Below are positions 26,888 through 35,772 of a stretch of DNA of 64,000 nucleotides, one piece after another. The notes under the pieces were generated by a model. The model was not told the DNA's origin and made no database searches. It saw only the letters and a program-made list of their open reading frames with translations. How positions within the stretch are numbered: position 1 is the stretch's first letter; every line of letters starts with the position of its first letter. Position numbers and translations under genes: made by a program. The DNA comes from Vibrio litoralis DSM 17657. GTDB taxonomy: Bacteria > Pseudomonadota > Gammaproteobacteria > Enterobacterales > Vibrionaceae. The stretch covers positions 248,001 through 312,000 of the forward strand of contig NZ_AUFZ01000016.1 in the NCBI RefSeq assembly GCF_000426765.1, in the 5' to 3' direction.

Positions 26888-27543
26888 TGAATTATCAATT
26901 TAACACCGTTATTTTTACTGTGATTTTGTTTCAGTTGTTTTTTATTAGTGATGTTCGTGCTGAACAAAGTTCACTTTTAAATGAAGCTAAAGCATGCACT
27001 AGTATCACGGCTCGGCTGGAGCGTTTAGATTGTTTTGATCGTATTTTCAAAACAACTTTACCAGAAATAGCCTTATTAAAAGAAGTCAAACCAGAAATCT
27101 GGTCTCGGGGCATGGCTGTAGAACAACAGCGAGTAAAAGGCGATTTACTTCCTTTAATTTCAAGCGGAAATGGAAGTGCTGATTCTGATATCTGGGTAAC
27201 TTTACCCGCGGCAAGTCATAGTAATGATGGACAGGGTGCTGTCCTAATGATGAGTTGTATCAATAATATTAGCCACTTGGATCTATTACTTCATAAAAAT
27301 ATTGAGCAGGCCAGAGTTAATATATCAGCCAATACATTCAAATCTAGCTTATGGAGAACCGATGATTCTGGCTTTGTCGTCAGCAGTTCTAGGGGGATTT
27401 TTGCTATTGAACTGATGAAGAAAATATCGTCATCTTCGAATTTACAATTACGCTCAGATATAGATGCTGTTAATGGTTTTAAATTTAATACTGAACACTT
27501 ATCAAACGTATTAATTTCGTTACGTAAAAGCTGTGGTTGGTAA
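26887..27543 (+). CDS. vasI: T6SS-associated protein VasI (TagO-like)
   Basis: A 218-residue exported protein. The signal peptide ends near VRAEQSS (residues 20-27). The mature part has the CTSITARLERLDCFDRIF motif with two Cys, then DIWVTLPAA and VLMMSCINNISHLDLLL, typical of VasI (VCA0118). Periplasmic, of unknown biochemical role in T6SS. It overlaps vasH by one base (TGATG). Confidence 0.88.
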   Translation: MNYQFNTVIFTVILFQLFFISDVRAEQSSLLNEAKACTSITARLERLDCFDRIFKTTLPEIALLKEVKPEIWSRGMAVEQQRVKGDLLPLISSGNGSADSDIWVTLPAASHSNDGQGAVLMMSCINNISHLDLLLHKNIEQARVNISANTFKSSLWRTDDSGFVVSSSRGIFAIELMKKISSSSNLQLRSDIDAVNGFKFNTEHLSNVLISLRKSCGW

Positions 27544-27551
27544 GGGATTCT

Positions 27552-28970
27552 ATGAATATCACAGAATATCGCCAAACCATCATAACGCCAATATCTAAAG
27601 AATCTCATGTAGGTGAACGCTTATACGATGATCCCTTATACGAGTTTATAGATGATCAAATGATGAAAGTTGGTTCTCTATCGCATGCTTCCGTGCAATG
27701 GAGTGAAGTTGAAAAAAGTATCCTTCAGATTTTTAAAGAAAAAACGAAAGATATTAAGCTGCTAATTCACCTTATACAGTGTTTACATCACCAAACAACT
27801 CCGGAAAGGCTAACTCTTTCTTTGTTTGTTTTTGGTGATTTCATGCGTGAATTTTGGAGTGATAGTTATCCTTCTCCAGGAGAGAGAGGAAAGTTACCTC
27901 GCCGTAAATTTTTTAGCTTACTTCTGCAGAGGTTTGATTTACTTGCTGATAAGTATGACTTCTCTCTTTTTGATGCCAAAGGAAGAGATTTACTATTGCA
28001 AGCGCTGACTGATTGGCACGCAGCGGCGATAAAGAATGAATTAGATTCTGATTCTGTACAGTATTTTGTGCAAAGAATAAAAACCAAACTTAAAGATTAT
28101 GAAGAAAGATCTTCACTTTATGAACAACCGAAAAGCTCTGCTGCTGGCACCTCAGATGTCGGTCATTCCACGGTTGTGAATCTTCAAGCGAATAATCCTC
28201 TAACGTTTGATACTTCAAGTGACCAGTCAGTCAAGCAGACACTTTTAAAAGTATCGGATTTTTTATCTGAGCAAGACTACGGTACTCCGCTTTCTATCAG
28301 GACTCGACGTTATGCCGTATGGGCAGGCATTGATTCGCCCCCAGAGCATAACAACGTAGGTGAAACCCAGTTACGCGGGATACAAAGCGAGCGTCTAAAA
28401 GAGTACACAGATGGAATGTCTCATCCTGATCTTGCGTTATGGCGCAAAGTTGAAAAGAGCTTAACTTTGGCTCCTTATTGGATTGATGGGCAGTATTTAA
28501 GTGCCAAAATTGCTGAATCTATTGACCAACCTGAATGGGCAAAAGCGATACATGATGAGACGAAACAATTCATCTCTCGATTACCTAAGTTGCTGGAATT
28601 GAAATTTAAAGATGGTGCCCCTTTTATTTCCGATGAAACTCAGCAATGGATTGAATCTTCAGCGAAATCTCAATCTCAAGGTGGCGTAAGTAACTGGCAG
28701 GAAAAGTATGAGCAAATTAAACAGCTGGCAAAAGAAGCGGGCGTCACTGTTGCCATATCGAGTGTTAATGATGGCTTGGAAAGTGCCGTAGATCCAAGAG
28801 ACAAGTTTTACTGGCAATGTTTGTTAGCCGATCTGTTGGAAGATAGTCGGTTGACGGCGGTGGCAAGTGAACAATATCGCGGTTTGTATGAGCAATTCAT
28901 GTCTATGAGTTTGAGTGATTGGGAGCCATCACTCGTAGAAAAGCTTAAGCATATTAATAATATTAAATAA
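27552..28970 (+). CDS. vasJ: T6SS TssA-family protein VasJ
   Basis: A 472-residue protein with an N-terminal ImpA domain (about 5-120, with SPSPGERGKLPRRK-like DSYPSPGERGKLPRRKFF) and a C-terminal VasJ domain. ATG 27552 is used, with AAGGGAT 5 nt upstream; a TTG at 27537 is unlikely. TssA proteins organise sheath growth at the baseplate or at the distal end. This matches VCA0119 by position and layout. Confidence 0.92.
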   Translation: MNITEYRQTIITPISKESHVGERLYDDPLYEFIDDQMMKVGSLSHASVQWSEVEKSILQIFKEKTKDIKLLIHLIQCLHHQTTPERLTLSLFVFGDFMREFWSDSYPSPGERGKLPRRKFFSLLLQRFDLLADKYDFSLFDAKGRDLLLQALTDWHAAAIKNELDSDSVQYFVQRIKTKLKDYEERSSLYEQPKSSAAGTSDVGHSTVVNLQANNPLTFDTSSDQSVKQTLLKVSDFLSEQDYGTPLSIRTRRYAVWAGIDSPPEHNNVGETQLRGIQSERLKEYTDGMSHPDLALWRKVEKSLTLAPYWIDGQYLSAKIAESIDQPEWAKAIHDETKQFISRLPKLLELKFKDGAPFISDETQQWIESSAKSQSQGGVSNWQEKYEQIKQLAKEAGVTVAISSVNDGLESAVDPRDKFYWQCLLADLLEDSRLTAVASEQYRGLYEQFMSMSLSDWEPSLVEKLKHINNIK

Positions 28971-28986
28971 TTAAGGTAGTGATTAT

Positions 28987-31900
28987 ATGTGGAAAATGAT
29001 AACAGGGATTGGTCAAAAGCTTAAGCCAGCGCTAACCGCGGCAATGCCAATCTTATTATTTAGCCTTTTTGTCCTCATTAATGTTGCGATTTGGTGGATG
29101 GGGCCTTGGTTAACGATAGATAAGAGTCAGCCATTATCGTCTTTCACTGCTCGAACCGTTGCTTGTGTATTATTTTCGCTAGTTTGCTTCTCCTTATGGG
29201 GACTGTGGCAATGGAGAAAATTAGTACGGATAAGAGATGAAGAGAAACGAGCACTTGAATTGAAAACCGATCCTCTGCTTCAGTTTGAAGAACGTCAAGA
29301 GCTAGAATTAAACCAAGTCATGCAGACGATGAAGGCAAATTTAAGCAAGAGTAATTATCTTTACTCGCTTCCTTGGTATTTAGTGCTTGGTTTAGAGAAT
29401 GCTGGAAAAACCAGTTTAATCAATCGATCGGGACAAAATTTCGTTTTTTCGTCGGTAATGCGAGCTTCTCATCTTAAAAGTGAAAACCCATATAGTTTTG
29501 ATTGGTGGATTGGTGATGAATCAGTGTTAATTGATCCGGATGGTGAACTATTAACTCAGGGCGGCTTAGGAAATGATGTGGATCCTGAGTTATCACGACG
29601 TTTGTGGGTTCACTTTATTCGCTGGTTAGAAAAAACACGTAGTCGTAGGCCATTAAATGGTATTGTTTTAGCGATCGATATTGCGCATTTAGCCAAATCA
29701 ACAGAATCGGAGCGTAAAGCCTACGCTAATTTATTACGTACTCGCTTACGTGAATTAATGGAGACATTATCGACTCGGCTTCCTGTGTACGTTTCTTTTA
29801 CGAAGTTTGATCTGTTACACGGCTTTGAACCTTTTTTTCGTAATTACACCAAAGAAAAGCGTGAAGAAGTCCTTGGTTTCACTTTTTCATTAGATTCAGT
29901 GGATGACTTAGATCATTGGCTAACCGAGTACACCGCTAGCTATAAAGAGTTTATTACACGAATTAATGAAGCAATACCTCATATTATGGTGAACCTGACT
30001 GATAGCGAAGACCGCAATGCGGTTTATAGCTTCTCTCGCCAACTAGCTGGATTACAAGATACGATTTACCGATTATTAGAAGAAACATTGGGAAGCGATC
30101 AATTCTCAACCTCGGCATTAGTTCGTGGTGTCTATTTTAATTCAGTATTTCAGCAGGGGGTTGCTATTAATGCCTTTGATAATGCAACCTCTCGTCGATA
30201 TGGGCTAAGGCATGCCATCAATAGCGCACAACATGCAAAAAATTCGACAATATACTTTACTCAAAAGTTATTTAATAAAATTATTTATCCAGAAGCAGGA
30301 CTTGCCTCTGATAATTTTAAAGTTGCGAAAAAGAAGAAGAGAATTATATATACCTCAGTGATTGCTTGTAGTGTTGCGAGTCTATTATTGATTACGGCTT
30401 GGCAGAAGTACTATTCAATCAATGTTACTCAAGCGGATAAGGTGTTACAGAAGGTTAATGAATATCAGGTGCTCATTTCAGGTAATAATGGAATGTTGTC
30501 GCAGAAAGATATTTTAGAGCCATTAAACAAGATTCGTGAAGCGACATTAGAGTTTGGTTTTTTTCGCAATAAGCTGAAATATGTATCGGATCTAGGGCTA
30601 TACCAAGGTCATACGATTGGTCCTAAGGTAGAAGAAACCTACTTAAATTTACTCGAGTATAAGTTTTTGCCACTACTCATGGCTGATACTATTCATGACT
30701 TAAATCAGGCCCAATCAGATGAGCAAAAATTAGCGGTATTAAGAGTTTACCGAATGATGGTAGATGCGAGTGGCCGGCACTCAGAGTTCGTTTTAGATTA
30801 TTTTTCAAAATATTGGCAGCGTCAATTTTCAGGTCAGCAGAAAATTCAAAAGCAATTACTGGCACACCTGGATTATGCAATGGAGCATACTGATCTCGCC
30901 AATGATCGAAACAATGGTAATGAATTAGCCGATCAATTGATGCGTCCTTATGATTTGCTGATCAGTCGAGTTCAAAATGAACTTGGTCGTATGCCAAACG
31001 AAGAAAGGGTGTACCGAAATTTAAAATTAAGCGCGCAAAGTTTATTAGGTCCGGCAGTCAGCCTGCGTAATCTAATTGGACCTGTTTTTGATATTGTTTA
31101 TCAAAAAGGAAAAAGAAGTGATCAGTCGCTTTATATTCCTAAATTACTCACTAAAGAAGGCTTTGATGATTACTTTATGCCTCAATCTGAGTCTGTTTCT
31201 AAGTTGGCTTTAATTGATAGTTGGGTACTAGGTCAATCTTCAACCGCAGAGTTTAGTGAAGAAGATAAGCGAGTATTAAGGGAAAAAATCCGTAATTTAT
31301 ATATTGCAGACTACACCAGTACTTGGCGTCATGCTTTAAATAACATTAATATTAAAAAGTTTAATGATATCAATGAGGCGGTAACGGTTGTTGATAACAT
31401 TATGGGTAATTTAGAACCTATCCAGAGGCTTCTAAGAACGGTTGATACTAATACTTATTTGTTTAATTCTTCTACGTCAGAAGGTGATAAGGCAGTAAAA
31501 GAAGCTTTATTGAAAAGCCCTAAATTTAAAGTAGCCTCTAAGATTGATGAGCCTTTTTCTGAGCTAAATGCACTGAGTTACCCTAATGGTGATAATCCAG
31601 CGTATATAACAGAAGTGTTAGATGTTGTAGGGCAGTTACGTGATTATCTTAAAGCGATGCAAGACTCACCGAATGTCGGAATGTCAGCCTTAAGTGCCAC
31701 AAAAGAGCGGGTGACATTGCAGAGTATCGATCCTATTTATACATTACGCCGAGTGTCTAGCGGCTTGCCAAGCCCGCTGAATCAGATGATGAAAACGTTA
31801 TCTGACCAAAGTTGGTATGTGGTGAAGAAAGAGGCGATTCGTTACTTAGAGGTTCGCTGGAAAGAAGATGTATATAAGCCTTATCAAGAAAAATTAGCTG

Positions 31901-32541
31901 GAAAATATCCATTATCCTTAACGGCTAAAAAAGAGGTATCGCTGTCTGATTTTGAAGCCTTTTTTGCGCCAGATGGAATATTAAATACTTTTTATAATGA
32001 TCAGCTAGATTTATTTCTTAATGAAAACGTGTTTACCGACGATGCTGAGAGTGGCGATAACTCTATTGTTAATCAGCAAGTTATCGATGAGTTGGCTAAA
32101 GCCAAGAAAATACAGGAAGCATTTTTTAACCGAAAAGGCGTTCTTGATATTGAGTTCTCATTACAGCCGATAGTTCTCAGTGGGAATAAGCGACGTAGTG
32201 CGATTGATGTTGATGGTCAGTACTTAACCTACAGCCACGGTCAGAGGGATGTGGTTGAGTTGATTTGGCCTAATTCATTAAGAGAAACGGCATCGTCAAA
32301 AGTGACACTAGTACCGACACAGAACGGATATTCGCCTAGAAGCATTACGAGTCAAGGTTCTTGGTCTTTCTTCCGCTTATTGGATCAAGCAAGAGTGGTT
32401 TCTGCTAGTTCGAAGTCAGTGGACTATAAGTTTTCAGTCGATAATGGAAGCATGGTATATCGGTTGAATTCGAATAACGATAGCAATCCATTTACGAATA
32501 ATTTATTTAGGACATTCAAGCTAACAGAGCATTTATATTAG
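28987..32541 (+). CDS. tssM: T6SS membrane complex protein TssM (IcmF/VasK)
   Basis: An 1184-residue inner-membrane protein. Two membrane segments are at about 20-40 and 55-75, then a cytoplasmic NTPase-like domain with an intact Walker A (GLENAGKT, 135-142), a third membrane segment near 455-472 and a large periplasmic domain that binds TssJ. It ends with the beta-rich C-terminal IcmF region (RRSAIDVDGQYLTYSHGQRDVVELIWP). With TssJ and TssL it forms the envelope-spanning channel. The gene starts 16 nt after vasJ. Confidence 0.97.
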   Translation: MWKMITGIGQKLKPALTAAMPILLFSLFVLINVAIWWMGPWLTIDKSQPLSSFTARTVACVLFSLVCFSLWGLWQWRKLVRIRDEEKRALELKTDPLLQFEERQELELNQVMQTMKANLSKSNYLYSLPWYLVLGLENAGKTSLINRSGQNFVFSSVMRASHLKSENPYSFDWWIGDESVLIDPDGELLTQGGLGNDVDPELSRRLWVHFIRWLEKTRSRRPLNGIVLAIDIAHLAKSTESERKAYANLLRTRLRELMETLSTRLPVYVSFTKFDLLHGFEPFFRNYTKEKREEVLGFTFSLDSVDDLDHWLTEYTASYKEFITRINEAIPHIMVNLTDSEDRNAVYSFSRQLAGLQDTIYRLLEETLGSDQFSTSALVRGVYFNSVFQQGVAINAFDNATSRRYGLRHAINSAQHAKNSTIYFTQKLFNKIIYPEAGLASDNFKVAKKKKRIIYTSVIACSVASLLLITAWQKYYSINVTQADKVLQKVNEYQVLISGNNGMLSQKDILEPLNKIREATLEFGFFRNKLKYVSDLGLYQGHTIGPKVEETYLNLLEYKFLPLLMADTIHDLNQAQSDEQKLAVLRVYRMMVDASGRHSEFVLDYFSKYWQRQFSGQQKIQKQLLAHLDYAMEHTDLANDRNNGNELADQLMRPYDLLISRVQNELGRMPNEERVYRNLKLSAQSLLGPAVSLRNLIGPVFDIVYQKGKRSDQSLYIPKLLTKEGFDDYFMPQSESVSKLALIDSWVLGQSSTAEFSEEDKRVLREKIRNLYIADYTSTWRHALNNINIKKFNDINEAVTVVDNIMGNLEPIQRLLRTVDTNTYLFNSSTSEGDKAVKEALLKSPKFKVASKIDEPFSELNALSYPNGDNPAYITEVLDVVGQLRDYLKAMQDSPNVGMSALSATKERVTLQSIDPIYTLRRVSSGLPSPLNQMMKTLSDQSWYVVKKEAIRYLEVRWKEDVYKPYQEKLAGKYPLSLTAKKEVSLSDFEAFFAPDGILNTFYNDQLDLFLNENVFTDDAESGDNSIVNQQVIDELAKAKKIQEAFFNRKGVLDIEFSLQPIVLSGNKRRSAIDVDGQYLTYSHGQRDVVELIWPNSLRETASSKVTLVPTQNGYSPRSITSQGSWSFFRLLDQARVVSASSKSVDYKFSVDNGSMVYRLNSNNDSNPFTNNLFRTFKLTEHLY

Positions 32542-32561
32542 CGAATTAATAAATTTAAAAG

Positions 32562-32590
32562 AGAGTGAGGGAAGCCTCACTCTGATTTCT
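32562..32590 (+). terminator. Hairpin between tssM and vasL
   Basis: A 9-bp perfect stem AGAGTGAGG (32562-32570) and CCTCACTCT (32575-32583) with loop GAAG, followed by the imperfect U-tract GATTTCTTT. It lies in the only sizeable gap of the operon and could reduce or uncouple vasL expression. Confidence 0.55.
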
Positions 32591-32603
32591 TTGGATGTGG
32601 ATT

Positions 32604-33902
32604 ATGTCGAGCTGCGTATATATTGAACACCGTGTTTTTAACCTTGTTAGCGACTCGAGTGCTCTTAGAAAAAATCATATTTATGATGATGTAAAAGCGG
32701 AAATAAATAAGCAAAACTCTCCATTTTCGGGTGGGACAGATTGGGAGGCGGTTAAAAAAAAGTGCACTTTGCTTTCTGAAAAATCAGGAATAGATTTATT
32801 GCTATGTTGTTACTATACGGTAGCTACGACGAAACTTAATGGTATTGTTGGGTTGGCTAACGGTTTAGAGTTGTTGTTATCTTCACTGATTGTCTCTACA
32901 AAAGATCTAAAAAATGCCCACAAACGAAAAGAGCTTATTGATTGGGTTAATAGTTGCATTATTAAAGAAATCAAACTGCTTAAGCCTAACTACGAAATGC
33001 TTCGAGATTTGTATCGATGTGAGCGTCACTGTGAGCAAATAGACCAAATTTTTACAGAAAAGCAACCTGAATTCGTGGCCAATATGGATGGAATTGCTTA
33101 TGTGATTTTTGAACATATTGATCGATTAGAAATTCAATATAAAAGCAAACAAAAGGTCGCTGAAATTTCGCCACCTAGTGAGCAAAAAGTAGCAGTTAAA
33201 TGGCATTATTATGTTTTAGCCTTATTGCTTACTTCCTTTGTTGCCTATCAGTTTTTATCGCCACCTAACCGACTGAATCCGACTCTCTATATTCAGTCAA
33301 ATGCCTTACCAGAGAAGCCATTAGATCAACAGCAAAGAGAAGCGTTAAATCATTATATTTCCAATATGGCTAATAATTCATTAGCTTGGCTAGGTGAAAC
33401 GCCTAACCGACAAAATGAAAACATAAAAAAGCTTGAATTTTTGCTTGGTGATGAGGAACGGATTGCTCTATTAAGGCAGCAGTGGTTGGTAGAGAGAAAG
33501 GAGAGTATTGAAGCAGTTAATGAGATGGTGAATAAATTTGATTCAGTACGAACCCAACTTTCAAATGTCAATTTAGGTATTCAGAAAACCCACTTAAATA
33601 GCTTAAAAAGTGAGATGAATTCGGTGACTAAAGTAGGTAAAAGCTTATCGCCAATTTATGCTCGTGTTGGTTATATTGAGCAATTGCTTAAAACTGGTGA
33701 CAATGAAAAAGCGGCAAAAGAATTGGCTATTTTACAACAACGTTTAAACGCCCTTATCTGGAAGGTCGATCAACTTGAAGAGCTAGTTGTATACCCAAGT
33801 GATTTCAAAATGCAGAATTCAGAGCTATCATCCAAATCTTTAGGCAAGAAAGATTGGCGAAGGAATGTAGGCCACCTTTCAAATCAATCTGACGCGGCAT
33901 AA
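32604..33902 (+). CDS. vasL: T6SS accessory protein VasL
   Basis: A 432-residue inner-membrane protein matching VasL (VCA0121) in position and plan: an ImpA-like N-terminal domain (about 1-130), one membrane segment (YYVLALLLTSFVAYQFL, about 203-219) and a C-terminal helical domain with coiled-coil tendency (about 290-400). ATG 32604 has GGA 8 nt upstream; ATG 32595 is in frame and possible. It is the last gene of the cluster. In V. cholerae a vgrG lies downstream, but here a repeat element and mgsA follow. Confidence 0.85.
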   Translation: MSSCVYIEHRVFNLVSDSSALRKNHIYDDVKAEINKQNSPFSGGTDWEAVKKKCTLLSEKSGIDLLLCCYYTVATTKLNGIVGLANGLELLLSSLIVSTKDLKNAHKRKELIDWVNSCIIKEIKLLKPNYEMLRDLYRCERHCEQIDQIFTEKQPEFVANMDGIAYVIFEHIDRLEIQYKSKQKVAEISPPSEQKVAVKWHYYVLALLLTSFVAYQFLSPPNRLNPTLYIQSNALPEKPLDQQQREALNHYISNMANNSLAWLGETPNRQNENIKKLEFLLGDEERIALLRQQWLVERKESIEAVNEMVNKFDSVRTQLSNVNLGIQKTHLNSLKSEMNSVTKVGKSLSPIYARVGYIEQLLKTGDNEKAAKELAILQQRLNALIWKVDQLEELVVYPSDFKMQNSELSSKSLGKKDWRRNVGHLSNQSDAA

Positions 33903-33904
33903 AG

Positions 33905-34060
33905 GTTTGGATGAAGCTCCCGAAGGGCAAGTTAAAACAAGCTTTATGCTGCGTTAAATTGAACAGAGATAGAATAACTATGATCATATTCAATTTGTCT
34001 TGCCTAAAGCTTGTTTTATTCTTGCTGAAACTCGCATCTTGAAGCCACTTGGATATAGAT
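33905..34060. repeat. Imperfect palindromic intergenic element, copy 1
   Basis: Nested inverted repeats: TAAAACAAGCTTTA (33933-33946) with TAAAGCTTGTTTTA (34005-34018), and AAATTGAA (33956-33963) with TTCAATTT (33989-33996). The core is ATAGAATAACTAT (33969-33981). CTGCGTTA at 33949-33956 and the TAGAATAACTA core are shared with the element at 53191-53372. It lies between the convergent vasL and mgsA genes. Probably a non-coding Vibrio repeat family. Confidence 0.7.
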
Positions 34061-34075
34061 GATCTAAATAAAAAT

Positions 34076-34109
34076 TCATCGCCAAACAAGACGTTTTGTT
34101 TGGCGATGA
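34076..34109 (-). terminator. Terminator of mgsA
   Basis: A 14-bp perfect stem (34076-34089 with 34096-34109) with a 6-nt loop. On the minus strand it is followed by AATTTTTATTT. Confidence 0.9.
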
Positions 34110-34122
34110 TATATATTGAAAA

Positions 34123-34578
34123 TCAAAGGCGCTCATTCAAATAAGCTTGATAGTCAGGGATCTCAATATCAACTTCTTGCTCTAGCAATACGGAGTTGAA
34201 TAAGAATTTTGCGGTTGCACGGTTGGTTGCTACTGGAATATTCCATACCGATGCTATGCGTAGTAGTGCCTTAACATCAGGATCGTGAGGAACTGCGTTT
34301 AGTGGATCCCAGAAGAAAATCATCATGTCTATTTTCCCCTCAGAGATAAGAGCACCAAGCTGTTGATCTCCCCCCATAGGGCCACTGATTAAACTCTTGA
34401 TCGCAAGCCCAGTTTCACGGCTTAACATGTTCCCTGTTGTACCTGTGGCATAAAGAAAATGGCTTTGTAGCTTCTCTTTATTCTCGACAACCCAGCGAAG
34501 TAGCTCTGGTTTGTAGTGATCGTGAGCAACCAGGGCGATATTCTTGTGCGCAGGCATTGTGCGAATGGTTTTCTTCAT
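34123..34578 (-). CDS. mgsA: Methylglyoxal synthase
   Basis: A 151-residue enzyme that converts dihydroxyacetone phosphate to methylglyoxal and phosphate, a bypass that relieves sugar-phosphate stress. HIALVAHD-like [11 protein letters not shown], the ATGTTG phosphate-binding loop and [11 protein letters not shown] with the catalytic Asp near 71 are intact; E. coli MgsA has 152 residues. ATG 34578 has AGGAT 8 nt upstream. It is monocistronic, with its own terminator. Confidence 0.98.
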   Translation of the reverse strand: MKKTIRTMPAHKNIALVAHDHYKPELLRWVVENKEKLQSHFLYATGTTGNMLSRETGLAIKSLISGPMGGDQQLGALISEGKIDMMIFFWDPLNAVPHDPDVKALLRIASVWNIPVATNRATAKFLFNSVLLEQEVDIEIPDYQAYLNERL

Positions 34579-34587
34579 TGTTAACAT

Positions 34588-35141
34588 CCTAAATGTTCAA
34601 TAAAAATAAATGAAATGCTAACAACAGCATAATTTAATTACAGCTAAAAAAATAGCAGGATTATCCAGTTCCTAGATCTTAATTTGAGAGCTTGATCACG
34701 CTGTACTCTTCACCTTTATTGCCTACCACATTGAGCATCGAAACTCTTCAATTACAGATCTAACTCCTCTTGGAGTAAAACTTCAATTACCAATTTTCGT
34801 GTGATGCAGCGTAACTAACCGATATGACATTTATATGATTTTTTACTGGATTTTTACTTACACCTCTAAAGGTGTTTGGAGGGGGTAAAATATTTTTATA
34901 AACTTATAATTTAGTTTTAAATCAATTAGTTACTTAGTGATTGTATATTCGCTTAAGGAATAAAGGGTTGATAAAATAATCGAGTACGTTATTATTTAAA
35001 ACGAAATTGATTAGGGCACTAAACAATTGTTGTTGATTTTAGCAACGAGCACTAATAAAAATTAATCGCCACTGAGCTTCTTTATTGGCAGTTGGATTGT
35101 TCAAATAAAGAAGCAGTGTACAAATAAAAAATAGGGCTAAG
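34588..35141 (+). promoter_or_regulatory. Promoter and leader region of the ectoine operon
   Basis: About 550 bp without a gene, between mgsA (minus) and ectA (plus). A possible sigma70 promoter is TTGATA (34968-34973) and TATTAT (34990-34995) with 16 bp between, giving a leader of about 140 nt. Other structure: hairpin ACACCT (34860-34865) with AGGTGT (34870-34875), ACTCC/GGAGT around 34770-34783, and two copies of CTTCAATTAC. Vibrio ectoine operons are repressed by the MarR-type regulator CosR at low salt, but I could not point to its operator with confidence. Confidence 0.45.
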
Positions 35142-35687
35142 ATGATTACGGCACCGTGGGTAGCACACCCCGAAAAAGTGACCAAAACTCAGGATGAGTT
35201 AACATTTAGAAAACCCGAAATAACCGACGGCAATCAAGTCAATGCTTTGATTGAGTCGTGTCCTCCTTTGGATACGAATTCTGCTTACTGCAACTTTTTG
35301 CAGGCATCACATTTTAGCGATACATGCGTATTAGCTGAAAAAGGTGGTGAAATTGCAGGTTTTGTTTCCGCTTATCTCAAGCCATCAAGTCACCCTAATC
35401 GACCTGTTCTTTTTATCTGGCAGGTAGCGGTTGCGGAAAATAGCCGTGGCTGTGGATTAGCGTATCGAATGATTAAATCGTTATTAGCGCGTGAGTGTGT
35501 TGCTGGCGTCGCTGCAATTGAGACGACGATTACCAAAGACAATCATGGTTCTTGGAATTTATTCCGAAAACTTGAGCGAGAAGATGGTGAAGAAGGACGC
35601 GTCAGTGTTTTCTTAGACAAACAAAATCATTTCGATGGTGAGCATGATAGTGAGTATTTATTCCATATACCGCTTGCTATGAGCTAA
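35142..35687 (+). CDS. ectA: L-2,4-diaminobutyrate acetyltransferase
   Basis: A 181-residue GNAT acetyltransferase that makes N-gamma-acetyl-diaminobutyrate, the second step of ectoine synthesis. The EctA core is visible: FRKPEITDGNQVNALIESCPPLDTNSAYCNFLQASHF and the acetyl-CoA loop WQVAVAENSRGCGLAYRMI. AGGGC lies 5 nt before the ATG. The first 20 residues are variable. It leads ectABC-ask. Confidence 0.97.
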   Translation: MITAPWVAHPEKVTKTQDELTFRKPEITDGNQVNALIESCPPLDTNSAYCNFLQASHFSDTCVLAEKGGEIAGFVSAYLKPSSHPNRPVLFIWQVAVAENSRGCGLAYRMIKSLLARECVAGVAAIETTITKDNHGSWNLFRKLEREDGEEGRVSVFLDKQNHFDGEHDSEYLFHIPLAMS

Positions 35688-35772
35688 TACCAATTAACAC
35701 AAAATTTAAAAATTCTTGATTGGGAATTCGCTCAATCGAGATACATACATAGGATGATAGACAGGATCAGAC

